From: Marinobacterium aestuarii
GTDB lineage: Bacteria; Pseudomonadota; Gammaproteobacteria; Pseudomonadales; Balneatricaceae
Reading direction: 5' to 3'
Assembly: GCF_001651805.1 (NCBI RefSeq)
Contig: NZ_CP015839.1
Coordinates: 2,108,001-2,172,000, forward strand
Length of the DNA: 64,000 nucleotides
Shown here: positions 9,936 through 18,314 of the stretch, one piece after another
Position numbering within the stretch: the stretch's first letter is position 1
Layout: every line of letters starts with the position of its first letter
Notes under the pieces: generated by a model
What the model saw: the letters and a program-made list of their open reading frames with translations, nothing else
What the model was told of the DNA's origin: nothing
Databases searched by the model: none
Position numbers and translations under genes: made by a program

Positions 9936-10814
9936 ATGAAGTACACCCTGCGTCAACTTCAGGTGTTTCTGGCTGCGGCTCACAGCCAGAACATCACCCG
10001 TGCGGCCGAGGAGCTGGCGATGTCGCAGTCTGCTGCCAGTGGTGCCCTGCGTGAACTCGAAACCCACTTTGATATCCAGCTGTTTGACCGTGTCGGCAAG
10101 CGCCTGCAGTTGAATGAGCTGGGGCGCCTGCTGCAGCCCAGAGTCGAGGCGCTGTTGGCTCAGGCGCTGGAGCTGGAGATGGCGCTGTTGCAGCATGCCG
10201 AGGCTGGGCCGCTGAAAGTGGGTGCCACGCTGAGCATCGGCAATTACCTGGCCGTGGAGATCATGGCGCGCTACATGAGGGACCATCCCGATGCGAGGGT
10301 CACACTGGATGTCGAGAACACCGCCGCCATTGCCGACAAGGTGCGCAACTTCGAGCTGGATATTGGCCTGGTGGAAGGTGAGGTGCAGCATGCGGATCTC
10401 GAAGTCATTCCCTGGCGCGAGGACGAACTGGTGGTGTTCTGCGGCGCGGATTATGCGCTGGCCGGCGCAGGTGCGCTCAGCGACGCGCAGCTACTGGCGG
10501 TGCCCTGGATACTGCGTGAAGGCGGCTCCGGCACGCGCCAGGCGTTTGATCGTGCGCTCTATGGCTTGATGCCACAGATGCATATTCTGCTGGAGCTGCA
10601 GCACACAGAGGCGATCAAACGGGCGGTGCAGGCGGGGCTTGGCGTTGGTTGCCTGTCCAGGGTGACGCTGGAAGATGCCTTTAGTCGCGGCGATCTGGTA
10701 CCGCTGGAGGTGCCGGGGCGCGATTTTAGGCGCCTGTTCTACTTTGTCATGCATCGGCAGAAATACCGCAGTGCGGGCCTGGTGCGTTGGATTCAGCTGT
10801 GTCGTGAGGCTTGA
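9936..10814 (+). CDS. finR: LysR-type regulator, FinR-like
   Basis: 292 residues. The N-terminal helix-turn-helix (MKYTLRQLQVFLAAAHSQN, then MSQSAASGALRELE around residues 29-42) is followed by a LysR substrate domain. In Pseudomonas putida the LysR gene divergent from fpr is finR, needed for fpr induction by superoxide and nitrosative stress; both the position and the N-terminal sequence fit that assignment. I assign the name on synteny plus recollection of the family, so it is less certain than the LysR call itself. The chromate transporter gene follows after 84 bp. Confidence 0.75.
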   Translation: MKYTLRQLQVFLAAAHSQNITRAAEELAMSQSAASGALRELETHFDIQLFDRVGKRLQLNELGRLLQPRVEALLAQALELEMALLQHAEAGPLKVGATLSIGNYLAVEIMARYMRDHPDARVTLDVENTAAIADKVRNFELDIGLVEGEVQHADLEVIPWREDELVVFCGADYALAGAGALSDAQLLAVPWILREGGSGTRQAFDRALYGLMPQMHILLELQHTEAIKRAVQAGLGVGCLSRVTLEDAFSRGDLVPLEVPGRDFRRLFYFVMHRQKYRSAGLVRWIQLCREA

Positions 10815-10841
10815 TGGTAGCGGCGGTCGCTGACATATAAT
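10811..10841 (+). promoter_or_regulatory. candidate sigma-70 promoter for chrA
   Basis: TTGATG (10811-10816), then TATAAT (10836-10841) after 19 bp. The -10 is perfect and the spacing slightly long. It overlaps the finR-like stop codon and would start a transcript about 50 bp before chrA. Confidence 0.4.
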
Positions 10842-10898
10842 CGTAATGCAGGCGTGCTACAAAGCGGCTTTTAGGCAGATTTCGGCGGATCCATCTCC

Positions 10899-12062
10899 AT
10901 GTGGCAGATTGTTGTGCAGTTCCTGATGCTGGGCTGCGTCAGTTTTGGTGGCCCGGCCGCCCATATCGGTTACTTTCGCAATCATTTTGTAGAGCGCCTG
11001 GGCTGGCTCGATGAGCGCAGTTTTGCCGAGCTGCTGGCGCTGTGCCAGTTTCTGCCGGGGCCCGCGTCCAGTCAGCTGGGGTTTGCCATCGGCTATAGGC
11101 GCGGCGGTATATTGGGTGGCTGCTGCGCCTTTTTGGGTTTTACGCTGCCCTCAGTGTTGCTGATGCTCTCCCTGGCCGCTGGCGGTGGCTGGTTGCTGGA
11201 TCAGACCTGGTTTGATTCTGTGCTGCACGCTCTGAAGTTGCTGGCGCTGGTGGTGGTGACAGATGCCCTTTCGGGCATGGCGCGGTCTTTCTGTAATGGT
11301 CGGCTTGTGCTGGTCATCGGGCTGTTCGGCGCCATGGTGGCACTGCTGTTGCCCGGTATCGCCGCACAACTTGCGGTACTGGTGCTGGCGGCGGCTGTCG
11401 GTGCCGGTTGGCTGGGGAGAACGGGAAAATCCGTGCAGTCCGGTGCTGCGCTGCCTGCGGCCGAATCCAACGCGGCTGGCAGGCAGCGCTGGGCACTGTT
11501 GCTGTTTGGATGTCTGCTGGTGCTGTCATGGCTGGCTACCGAATCAGGCTTGGCGGGGGTAGCGGCGGATTTCTATCAGACCGGCAGTTTGGTGTTTGGC
11601 GGTGGTCACGTGGTGCTGCCATTGCTGCAGGCGCAGCTGGGCGCGGATCTGGCGCCATCCCAGTTCCTGCTCGGATACGCCGCCGCCCAGGCCGTGCCGG
11701 GGCCCATGTTTACCCTGGCGACCTTTCTGGGGTACGAGCTGGTGCCGCAGGCGCCGGTGCTGGGCGCGCTGCTGGCAACCCTGGCGGTGTTTCTGCCGGG
11801 GTTCCTGGTGCTGATTGCGGCGCTGCCCGATTGGCATCGCTGGGTGGCCAGGCCCGCGCTCGCCGGGGCCGTGGCGGGTGTTAATGCGGTGGTGGTGGGC
11901 TTGTTGCTGGCGGCGCTGTATCAGCCGGTGTTTGTCAGCGCCGTCACCGGCGGGCGAGACCTGGCGCTGGCGCTGGCAGGGCTCTATCTGTTGCGTGGCG
12001 TGGGGCTGGGGGTTATTGCCCTGGTGCCGCTGGCGATCATTGCGGGTCTGCTCCTGCTCTGA
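10899..12062 (+). CDS. chrA: chromate transporter, CHR family
   Basis: 387 residues, the length of the two-domain long-chain CHR proteins. The N-terminal repeat has SFGGPAAHIGYF and FLPGPASSQLGFAIGYRRGG; the C-terminal repeat has SLVFGGGHVVLPLL and QAVPGPMFTLATFLGYE. The rest is mostly hydrophobic membrane segments. Family knowledge: ChrA homologues export chromate, with proton or sulfate exchange proposed, but many chromosomal copies have never been shown to confer resistance. No chrB or chrR regulator adjoins it. The Shine-Dalgarno sequence before the ATG is weak. Confidence 0.9.
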   Translation: MWQIVVQFLMLGCVSFGGPAAHIGYFRNHFVERLGWLDERSFAELLALCQFLPGPASSQLGFAIGYRRGGILGGCCAFLGFTLPSVLLMLSLAAGGGWLLDQTWFDSVLHALKLLALVVVTDALSGMARSFCNGRLVLVIGLFGAMVALLLPGIAAQLAVLVLAAAVGAGWLGRTGKSVQSGAALPAAESNAAGRQRWALLLFGCLLVLSWLATESGLAGVAADFYQTGSLVFGGGHVVLPLLQAQLGADLAPSQFLLGYAAAQAVPGPMFTLATFLGYELVPQAPVLGALLATLAVFLPGFLVLIAALPDWHRWVARPALAGAVAGVNAVVVGLLLAALYQPVFVSAVTGGRDLALALAGLYLLRGVGLGVIALVPLAIIAGLLLL

Positions 12063-12072
12063 TGACCGTGTT

Positions 12073-12546
12073 TTAGGGGCGAGGCGGGTTGCTTCCGGCT
12101 GCGGTAGTGCGCGCAAGAAAGCGGTCGAGCTGGTTGGCGAAGGCCTGTCGGTCGGTGTTGCCCAGCGTTGCCGGTCCGCCGGTCTGAATGCCGGAGCTGC
12201 GCAGGGTTTCCATAAAGTCCCGCATCGACAGGCGCTGGCGAATGTTTTCCTTGGTATAGAGCTCGCCCCGTGGATTGAGCGCCCAGGCGTTGTTGTCGAT
12301 GACCTCGGCCGCCAGCGGAATGTCGGCGGTAATGACCAGGTCGCCGGGCTGCAGTTTGCTGACGATGGTGTTATCGGCGACATCAAAGCCGCTGGCCACC
12401 TGAATGGCATCGATCAGGCTGCCTGGTGGCGTGCTCATGAACTGGTTGGCGACCAGCGTCATGCGTGTATTGGTGCGCTGTGCGGCCCGGAACAGAATGT
12501 CCTTGATCATTTTGGGGCAGGCATCGGCGTCGACCCAGATGTGCAT
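12073..12546 (-). CDS. yaiI: YaiI/YqxD family protein (UPF0178)
   Basis: 157 residues. The opening [20 protein letters not shown] and the central [13 protein letters not shown] and [12 protein letters not shown] segments are the family signatures; the Asp cluster suggests a PIN/NYN-like nuclease fold. The biochemical function is unknown. The gene is convergent with chrA, with only 10 bp between stop codons. Confidence 0.88.
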   Translation of the reverse strand: MHIWVDADACPKMIKDILFRAAQRTNTRMTLVANQFMSTPPGSLIDAIQVASGFDVADNTIVSKLQPGDLVITADIPLAAEVIDNNAWALNPRGELYTKENIRQRLSMRDFMETLRSSGIQTGGPATLGNTDRQAFANQLDRFLARTTAAGSNPPRP

Positions 12547-12707
12547 GGTGGTTGTGCTCCCTGTTGGCTGTGGATGAGGGGGGTTCTGTGGATGCCATTA
12601 TCAGCCGTTATCCTGCCATGGTGGTAGTGCATTTGTGCGCTTGATCGCTGATCATGGCGTTTTGCCATGGTCGCTGAGCGGCCGATATTCATCTCAAGGA
12701 GTTTCTG

Positions 12708-13199
12708 ATGGACGATCTTTTACCCGAACTGTGTGACCATTTTGAAGAACTGGTACAGGTGGTTGAGCCCATGTTCGGCAACTTTGGCGGCCGTGGTACC
12801 TTCGGTGGCGAGATTGTCACCATCAAGGCGTTTGAGGATAACTCCAGGGTGCGTGAACAGGTAGCGCTGCCCGGTGAGGGCAAGGTGCTGGTTGTCGATG
12901 GGGGGGGCTCCATGCGCCGTGCCATGCTGGGCGACATGCTGGCTGAGAAAGCGGCGGATAATGGCTGGGAAGGCATCGTGATCTATGGCTGCATCCGTGA
13001 CGTTAACGCCATCGCCGATCTGGATCTGGGCGTGCAGGCGCTTGGCAGTCACCCGCTGAAGACCGAGAAACGGGGTCTGGGGGATGTCAATGTGCCGGTC
13101 ACCTTCGGTGGTGTGACCTTCCGTCCGGGGGAGTACGTGTACGGTGACAATAACGGCCTGCTGGTAAGCCCGCAGAAGCTCGAGCTGCCGCAGGGCTGA
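12708..13199 (+). CDS. rraA: ribonuclease E activity regulator RraA
   Basis: 163 residues, full length. The sequence has the RraA-type core with [34 protein letters not shown] and [21 protein letters not shown]. RraA trimers bind the C-terminal scaffold and RNA-binding region of RNase E and dampen mRNA decay; the fold also supports HMG/CHA aldolase activity in relatives. AAGGAG lies a few bases before the ATG. The gene stands alone, with 161 bp upstream and 179 bp downstream that hold no other clear gene. Confidence 0.93.
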   Translation: MDDLLPELCDHFEELVQVVEPMFGNFGGRGTFGGEIVTIKAFEDNSRVREQVALPGEGKVLVVDGGGSMRRAMLGDMLAEKAADNGWEGIVIYGCIRDVNAIADLDLGVQALGSHPLKTEKRGLGDVNVPVTFGGVTFRPGEYVYGDNNGLLVSPQKLELPQG

Positions 13200-13378
13200 C
13201 GTGTGTCCGGGTGCCCGCAGCTCGCTGCTGGCGCCTGTCCGCTGTCTACACTGAGGGTGTGCGCCGCAGGCGTTGTTGCCCGGGTGTTCATGCTGAATTC
13301 AACAACCGGGTGCATGCTGATGTCTGTGAAGGTTTTACCTGGCGCGGGTCTCGCGGTTCAGGCAATGGAGGCATATGA

Positions 13379-14404
13379 ATGAGAACTGCTGATGTTCTGG
13401 TGATAGGCGCAGGCCCCTGCGGTCTGTTTCAGGTGTTCGAGCTGGGCCTGCTGGGGCTCAATGCCATAGTGGTGGAGGCGCTGGAGCAGCCCGGCGGCCA
13501 GTGCGCCGAGCTTTATCCGCAAAAACCTATTTTCGATATCCCTGCCATTCCCGAAATCAGCGGTGCCCAGCTGACGCAGAGCCTGCTGCGCCAGATCGCG
13601 CCTTTTAAGGCGCAGTTCTGTTTTGGTGAACGTATTGAGCAGCTTGAGCCACGGGGCGAGCGATTCTGGCTGCGTGGCAACAAGGGGACTGAATTTGATG
13701 TTGCCGCCGTGGTAATCGCCGCCGGTGCCGGGGCCTTTCAGCCGGTGCGCCTCAAGCTGGAGGGGATCGAAAGGCTTGAGGGTGATCAGCTGTTCTATGC
13801 CGTCAAGGATCGGGCGCAATTTCAGGGCAAGGATCTGCTGGTCTTCGGTGGGGGTGACTCGGCGCTGGACTGGGTCATGGCGCTGGTGTCTGAGGCTCGC
13901 TCTGTGGTGCTGGTGCACCGCTCCGAGCGTTTTCGGGCCCAGCCTGCACTGGTGGAGCAAATGCATGCATTGTGCGAGCAGGGGCGCATGCGCTTTGTCG
14001 CGGGGCGGGCAAGCGACTATCGTCTCTCTGATGGGCGCCTCACAGCGGTTGAGCTGACCGACAGTGAAGGGCGAACCCGCTGGCAGGAGGCCGACAGTCT
14101 GCTGGTGTTCTTTGGCATGGTGCCGGATCCCGGGCCTGTGAAGCACTGGGGCCTGGCGATGGATGCCAATCAGCTGCAGGTGGATACCGAGCGTTTCGAG
14201 ACCTCGTTGCCGGGCGTGTTCGCCATCGGTGATATCAATACCTATCCTGGCAAGAAAAAATTGATTCTGAGCGGTTTTCATGAGGCGGCGCTGGCGGCCT
14301 TCGCCATCAAGTCGCGACTGGAGCCCGGCAAGAAGGTGCATCTGCAGTACACCACCACCAGTCCGCTGCTGCGTCGGCGTCTGGGTGTGGATGCCGACTC
14401 TTAG
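13379..14404 (+). CDS. thioredoxin-reductase-like ferredoxin/flavodoxin--NADP+ reductase
   Basis: 341 residues with an N-terminal FAD Rossmann motif (VIGAGPCGLFQVFELG), a PGGQCAELYP stretch and a central NADPH motif (VFGGGDSALDW). It lacks the CxxC redox pair of thioredoxin reductase, which places it with the YumC-type reductases of ferredoxin or flavodoxin. GGAGG at 13367-13371 decides the ATG at 13379 over the overlapping ATG at 13375, which runs into an early stop. Its stop codon overlaps the stop of the convergent nsrR gene by four bases. This is a second, structurally unrelated ferredoxin reductase besides fpr; the partner protein is not known. Confidence 0.85.
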   Translation: MRTADVLVIGAGPCGLFQVFELGLLGLNAIVVEALEQPGGQCAELYPQKPIFDIPAIPEISGAQLTQSLLRQIAPFKAQFCFGERIEQLEPRGERFWLRGNKGTEFDVAAVVIAAGAGAFQPVRLKLEGIERLEGDQLFYAVKDRAQFQGKDLLVFGGGDSALDWVMALVSEARSVVLVHRSERFRAQPALVEQMHALCEQGRMRFVAGRASDYRLSDGRLTAVELTDSEGRTRWQEADSLLVFFGMVPDPGPVKHWGLAMDANQLQVDTERFETSLPGVFAIGDINTYPGKKKLILSGFHEAALAAFAIKSRLEPGKKVHLQYTTTSPLLRRRLGVDADS

Positions 14405-14829
14405 CCTGTCTTGCTGATCAGCTGTTGCTGCATCTGGGGGCTGTTGAGCATGTCGGCCAGGCTGTATTGGGCCAGGCTGGCCATAAAGACGCGCTGGGCT
14501 TCGGCCAGGGCACTTTGCAGGTTGCAGATGCCAGCCAGGCGGCAGGGCTGGGACTCGCAGTCGATCAGCGGGCTGGTGCCTTCGGTCTGGCTGATAATGG
14601 CACCGAGGTTGATGTCGGCTGGAGCCATGTTCAGCTTGAGCCCGCCGTTTTGTCCGCGGTAGGTTTTAAGGTGGCCGCTTTTGGACAGCGCATGCACCAC
14701 CTTGCGCAGGTGTTCCACCGATATCTGGTAGAAGTCGGCAATCTCGTGCAGGGTTGACAGGCGCTCGTTGTTGATGGCGACATAAAACAGTACCCGCAGG
14801 GTGTAGTCCGTGAAGCGGCTCAGTTGCAT
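14401..14829 (-). CDS. nsrR: Rrf2-family nitric-oxide-sensing repressor NsrR
   Basis: 142 residues from the ATG at 14829. It opens with MQLSRFTDYTLRVLFYVA, has a winged helix-turn-helix (about residues 25-65) and three cysteines spaced C-x4-C-x5-C (CESQPCRLAGIC, near residues 92-103), the Fe-S ligand pattern of NsrR. NsrR holds a [4Fe-4S] or [2Fe-2S] cluster that NO destroys, which relieves repression of NO-detoxifying genes. The frame stays open some 500 bp upstream, but that part runs through the palindromic element and is not coding. No hmp or norV lies nearby. The stop codon overlaps that of the convergent reductase gene. Confidence 0.9.
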   Translation of the reverse strand: MQLSRFTDYTLRVLFYVAINNERLSTLHEIADFYQISVEHLRKVVHALSKSGHLKTYRGQNGGLKLNMAPADINLGAIISQTEGTSPLIDCESQPCRLAGICNLQSALAEAQRVFMASLAQYSLADMLNSPQMQQQLISKTG

Positions 14830-14890
14830 GCTGGTATCCTGAAAAATGTTTTCTAAATATACGTTGGGTGGCCCGTGGACTGCAACTTTA

Positions 14891-15053
14891 GCAGCCTGTC
14901 GGGCTTGGCCGGTCGTAGCGAGGGAAAGTCCGTTTTGAGGCAGTTTTTGAGTTCTTTTGAGACGAATAGTGGTTCTATTTAACAATAAAGAGCGCGAAAA
15001 ATGACCAAAATCGGCATTTCCGCAGTAGATCAGTGGTAAGTCCGACAGGCTGC
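14891..15053. repeat. 163-bp imperfect palindrome (MITE/REP-like element)
   Basis: The two ends, GCAGCCTGTCGGGCTT (14891-14906) and AAGTCCGACAGGCTGC (15038-15053), are inverted copies with one mismatch. The whole interval folds on itself: two arms of 79 bases flank a 5-base centre, AATAG-TGGTT-CTATT, and by hand alignment about 49 of 79 positions pair without a gap. There is no ORF with a ribosome binding site inside. It sits between the nsrR start and the HAD phosphatase gene. An 18-base piece of one end recurs at 53196-53213. This looks like a non-autonomous mobile palindrome, but I see no clear target-site duplication. Confidence 0.75.
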
Positions 15054-15121
15054 TGCTGCCTTGCGCCGGCTGACGCATTGCTGCATTCTTTGCCGCCTTG
15101 GGACTGAACGGGGTTGCTGTT

Positions 15122-15778
15122 GTGTATAAATTGCTGATTTTCGATTGGGATGGAACCGTCATCGATTCTGCCGCTCGAATCATTTCGAGCATGCAGCGCT
15201 CGGCACTGGACCTTGGGCTGGAGCCGCTGGATGCCGAGGCGATCCGCAATATCATCGGCCTGGGGTTGCCAGAGGCGATACAAGCGCTGGTGCCGGGTAT
15301 CGATGCCGCAGGTATCGAGGGCATGCGCGAGCGCTATGCGCATTACTATGTCACAGGTGACGATACACCCACCCATTTGTTTGCCGGCGCCCGCGGCAGT
15401 CTGGAGAGCCTGCATCTCAAGGGCTATCGGCTGGCGGTGGCCACGGGCAAGAATCGCCATGGGCTGGATCGGGTATTTGCACAGACGGGGCTCGGCTATC
15501 TGTTTGAGTTGTCGCGCTGCGCCGATGAAACTACCTCCAAGCCCGACCCGCACATGCTGCACGAGATACTGCAGCAAACGGGGGTTGATGTGTCGCAGGC
15601 GTTGATGATCGGTGATACCGAGTATGATCTTGAAATGGGTCATAGGGCCGGCATGGCGACGGTGGCGGTGAGCTATGGCGCTCACCATATTGACCGGCTC
15701 AAGCCCTGGCGGCCGGTGCTGGAGATCGATAATTTTCCGGAGCTGGAACACTGGCTCGACGAACAGACATTATCCTGA
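15122..15778 (+). CDS. HAD-superfamily phosphatase, Gph-like
   Basis: 218 residues from the GTG at 15122. It carries the HAD motifs: FDWDGTVID at residues 7-15 (nucleophile Asp8), a SKPDP lysine motif, and MIGDTEYDLEMG. Members of this subgroup resemble phosphoglycolate phosphatase, but the substrate is not established. In Pseudomonas the same gene lies between rluC and sppA; here sppA follows 12 bp later but rluC is absent upstream. The start is uncertain: a TTG 24 bases earlier is in frame and neither has a strong Shine-Dalgarno. Confidence 0.85.
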   Translation: MYKLLIFDWDGTVIDSAARIISSMQRSALDLGLEPLDAEAIRNIIGLGLPEAIQALVPGIDAAGIEGMRERYAHYYVTGDDTPTHLFAGARGSLESLHLKGYRLAVATGKNRHGLDRVFAQTGLGYLFELSRCADETTSKPDPHMLHEILQQTGVDVSQALMIGDTEYDLEMGHRAGMATVAVSYGAHHIDRLKPWRPVLEIDNFPELEHWLDEQTLS

Positions 15779-15790
15779 CAGGAGCACTTT

Positions 15791-16798
15791 GTGGCCGATA
15801 ATCCCTGGGACGAAAAAATGGATGACAAGTTGCAAGCGACGGTAGACAAGGCACAGGACGGCGGCAAGCGCGAATGGCGCCTGATCGAAAAACTGCTGAT
15901 GGGGTTGCACGCCGAGCAGCGCCGCAGCCGGCGCTGGGGCATTTTCTTCAAGTTGCTGACCTTTGGCTACCTGTTCGGCATTCTGGCGATCTTCCTGATC
16001 GGCAAGGATCTGGGGCATGAGGTGCTGACCAAGGAGCACACGGCCATCATTGATGTGCGCGGTCCCATTGCTGATGGCGAAGAGGCCAGTGCCGACAATA
16101 TAGTCGGGGCCCTGCGTGCCGCGTTCAAGGAGCCCAAGTCCCGCGCTGTGATCATGCGCATCAACAGCCCCGGCGGCAGCCCGGTACAGTCGGGTTATGT
16201 GTATGATGAAATCAAGCGCCTGCGCGGGCTTTATCCGCAGAAGAAACTCTATGCCGTCATCAGCGATATAGGCGCGTCAGGGGCCTATTACATGGCGGCG
16301 GCGGCGGATGAGATTTACGCCGACAAGGCGAGTCTGGTCGGTTCCATTGGCGTGACCTCGGCGGGTTTTGGCTTTGTGGAGCTGATCGACAAGCTCGGTG
16401 TGGAGCGCCGTGCGCTGGTCTCCGGTGAGCACAAGGCTTTTCTTGATCCGTTCAGCCCGCTAAAAGACAGCGAACGGCGTTTCTGGGAGGAAGTGCTGGG
16501 CACCACCCATCAGCAGTTTATTGATCAGGTACGTGCCGGGCGCGGTGACCGACTCAAGGGAGATGACAGTCTCTTTAGTGGTCTGATCTGGACCGGCGAG
16601 CAGGCGCTGAAACTGGGGCTTATCGACGGGCTTGCCAGCAGCAGCATGGTTGCGCGGGATATCGTCGGGCAGGAAGAGCTGGTTGAGTACGGCTCCAAGC
16701 TTTCAGCCCTGGAGAAGCTGGTCGACCGGCTCGGCGTGAGCGTTTCCAGGTCCCTGGCCACAGAGCTCGGCCTGGGCAGCATGGGCACGCTGCGCTAA
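15791..16798 (+). CDS. sppA: S49 family signal peptide peptidase SppA-like protease
   Basis: 335 residues from a GTG with AGGAG six bases upstream. A cytoplasmic N-terminal stretch is followed by one membrane segment (about residues 50-71) and a periplasmic protease domain. The predicted Ser/Lys dyad is Ser163 in DIGASGAYY and Lys215 in SGEHKAF, 52 residues apart, as in the short Bacillus-type SppA. This is the short form, about half the length of E. coli SppA. It degrades cleaved signal peptides in the membrane. It is cotranscribed with the HAD phosphatase gene. Confidence 0.9.
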   Translation: MADNPWDEKMDDKLQATVDKAQDGGKREWRLIEKLLMGLHAEQRRSRRWGIFFKLLTFGYLFGILAIFLIGKDLGHEVLTKEHTAIIDVRGPIADGEEASADNIVGALRAAFKEPKSRAVIMRINSPGGSPVQSGYVYDEIKRLRGLYPQKKLYAVISDIGASGAYYMAAAADEIYADKASLVGSIGVTSAGFGFVELIDKLGVERRALVSGEHKAFLDPFSPLKDSERRFWEEVLGTTHQQFIDQVRAGRGDRLKGDDSLFSGLIWTGEQALKLGLIDGLASSSMVARDIVGQEELVEYGSKLSALEKLVDRLGVSVSRSLATELGLGSMGTLR

Positions 16799-16840
16799 GG
16801 GGTGCCTGCTTGAGGCCCGCGGCATAGGCGGCATCGACAA

Positions 16841-16867
16841 AAAGGGAGGCTTAGGTCTCCCTTTTTT
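16841..16867. terminator. terminator between sppA and maf
   Basis: An 8-bp stem AAAGGGAG/CTCCCTTT (16841-16848 and 16857-16864) with an 8-base loop and a T run. It lies between convergent genes; the A run on its left suits both directions. Confidence 0.8.
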
Positions 16868-16881
16868 GTGCGCGGGCGTTT

Positions 16882-17460
16882 TTACAACACCTGAATGCCG
16901 GCATTTTCCAGCATCCGTACCAGGCGTATCAGGGGCAAGCCGATCAGACTGTTGGGGTCGTCGCCCTCCAGACGCTCAAAGAGCGCGATGCCGAGCCCTT
17001 CGGCCTTGAAGCTGCCGGCGCACTGGTAGGGCTCCTCGCGGTCGAGATAGCGTTCGATCTGCTGTTCGCTGAGAGCGCGAAAATGTACGTGAAAGTCGAT
17101 CGCATCGATCTGGCTGTGCTGACTGTTGCTGTTCAGCAGGCACAGGCCTGTGACAAAGCGTACGCTGCGGCCCGATGCGCGCAGCAGTTGGGCGCGGGCT
17201 TTGTCACGCGTGAGGGGCTTGCCGATAATGTCACCCTCGAGCACCGCGACCTGGTCTGAGCCAATAATGAGGGCATTGGGTGTCGTTCTGGCGATGGCGC
17301 GGGCCTTCTCCAGTGCCAGGCGCCGTACCAGGTCTTCGGCGCCTTCGCCCGGCTGTGGGCTTTCATCAATATCGGGGCTGATGCATTCATAGGGCAGCTG
17401 TAATTTGTCGAGCAGGGCGCGTCTGTAGGCGGAACTCGAGGCCAGGATCAGTTTATTCAT
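16882..17460 (-). CDS. maf: Maf-family nucleotide pyrophosphatase (YceF type)
   Basis: 192 residues. The N-terminal LILASSSAYRRALLDKL motif and the internal IIGSDQVAVLEG and GKPLTRDKA segments are the Maf signature. YceF-type Maf proteins hydrolyse modified nucleotides such as m7GTP, cleaning the pool; the call between YceF and YhdE subgroups rests on its place beside yceD and on general similarity. It is divergent from yceD across 126 bp. Confidence 0.9.
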   Translation of the reverse strand: MNKLILASSSAYRRALLDKLQLPYECISPDIDESPQPGEGAEDLVRRLALEKARAIARTTPNALIIGSDQVAVLEGDIIGKPLTRDKARAQLLRASGRSVRFVTGLCLLNSNSQHSQIDAIDFHVHFRALSEQQIERYLDREEPYQCAGSFKAEGLGIALFERLEGDDPNSLIGLPLIRLVRMLENAGIQVL

Positions 17461-17548
17461 CAGTGAATGCCATTTCAGCGTTACAGGGGGTTCTATACGT
17501 CGTAGAATACCAACCCGAATTAATCCTGTGGAAGCCCTCTGTTTTTCT

Positions 17549-17577
17549 TTGACAGTCAGGGTTTTGCACCCTAGAAT
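17549..17577 (+). promoter_or_regulatory. near-consensus sigma-70 promoter of yceD-rpmF-plsX
   Basis: TTGACA (17549-17554), 17 bp, TAGAAT (17572-17577). The predicted start of transcription is about 17584, only two or three bases before the yceD ATG at 17587, and the mRNA would have almost no leader. Confidence 0.75.
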
Positions 17578-17586
17578 TGCGCGCTT

Positions 17587-18111
17587 ATGTCGTACGGACC
17601 ATTACCGAAAAGAGTTGACCCGCGAAAGCTTGCCGAACGGGAAGTACGTATTCAGGGGCTTGCCAGCCTGAATGGAATGCCACGCTTGTCGTCTTACCTT
17701 GTTGAGGAAGAAGGCGAGATCACCGTGGATCTTCTGTTTTCTCTGGATCCTCAGCGAATTCGTACAGTTTCGGGCAATGCACAAGGCAGGGTCCACATGA
17801 CGTGTCAGCGCTGTCTGGAGTCCGTCGAGATTGATGTTGAGGCCAGCTTTAATCTGGCAGTCGCGCCCAGCGAGGAAGTGGCTAAAACATTGCCACGTCA
17901 TTATGATCCGCTGATCGTTGAGGACGAAGATATCGAACTCTGGTCTGTCGTGGAGGAGGAGTTGATCCTAAACCTCCCGGTGGTGCCTTATCACGACGAC
18001 TGTAGTATTCAGACCTCCTTCGGGGAAATCGCCCCGGAAGATGGGAAGTCACAAAAACCTAACCCGTTCAGTGTATTGGCCAGGCTGAAGGCCGACGCTG
18101 ACAAGAGTTGA
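17587..18111 (+). CDS. yceD: YceD family protein (DUF177), 23S rRNA accumulation factor
   Basis: 174 residues. The opening GPLPKRVDPRKLAERE and a central CQRCLESV motif are typical of DUF177. The protein contributes to 23S rRNA or large-subunit biogenesis in plants and bacteria, and in nearly all gammaproteobacteria precedes rpmF, as it does here with an 18-bp gap. The ATG at 17587 matches the family start, and the next in-frame ATG lies well inside the conserved part. There is no Shine-Dalgarno sequence, which fits the promoter placed immediately upstream. Confidence 0.92.
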   Translation: MSYGPLPKRVDPRKLAEREVRIQGLASLNGMPRLSSYLVEEEGEITVDLLFSLDPQRIRTVSGNAQGRVHMTCQRCLESVEIDVEASFNLAVAPSEEVAKTLPRHYDPLIVEDEDIELWSVVEEELILNLPVVPYHDDCSIQTSFGEIAPEDGKSQKPNPFSVLARLKADADKS

Positions 18112-18129
18112 ACTAGGAGTTATCTCACC

Positions 18130-18312
18130 ATGGCAGTACAGAAGAACAAAAAGTCCCGGTCTAAGCGTGACATGCGTCGTTCCCATGACGCTCTGGGCAC
18201 CCCGAGTCTTTCTGTTGAAGCCACCACTGGCGAAACTCATATGCGTCACCACGTGAGCGCCGATGGTTTTTACCGTGGTCGTCAGGTTATCAACAAGCAG
18301 GACGAAATCTAA
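18130..18312 (+). CDS. rpmF: 50S ribosomal protein L32
   Basis: 60 residues, highly basic, starting [20 protein letters not shown], the standard L32 N-terminus. It lacks the zinc-binding cysteine pairs found in L32 from some other phyla. AGGAG at 18115-18119 precedes the ATG. It is sandwiched between yceD and plsX in a conserved operon. Confidence 0.97.
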   Translation: MAVQKNKKSRSKRDMRRSHDALGTPSLSVEATTGETHMRHHVSADGFYRGRQVINKQDEI

Positions 18313-18314
18313 GC

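Noticed and set aside
10899-12062. chrA as part of a metal-resistance island
   Set aside because: No transposase, no chrB or other metal genes, and the composition looks like the neighbours, so it is treated as a chromosomal CHR gene.
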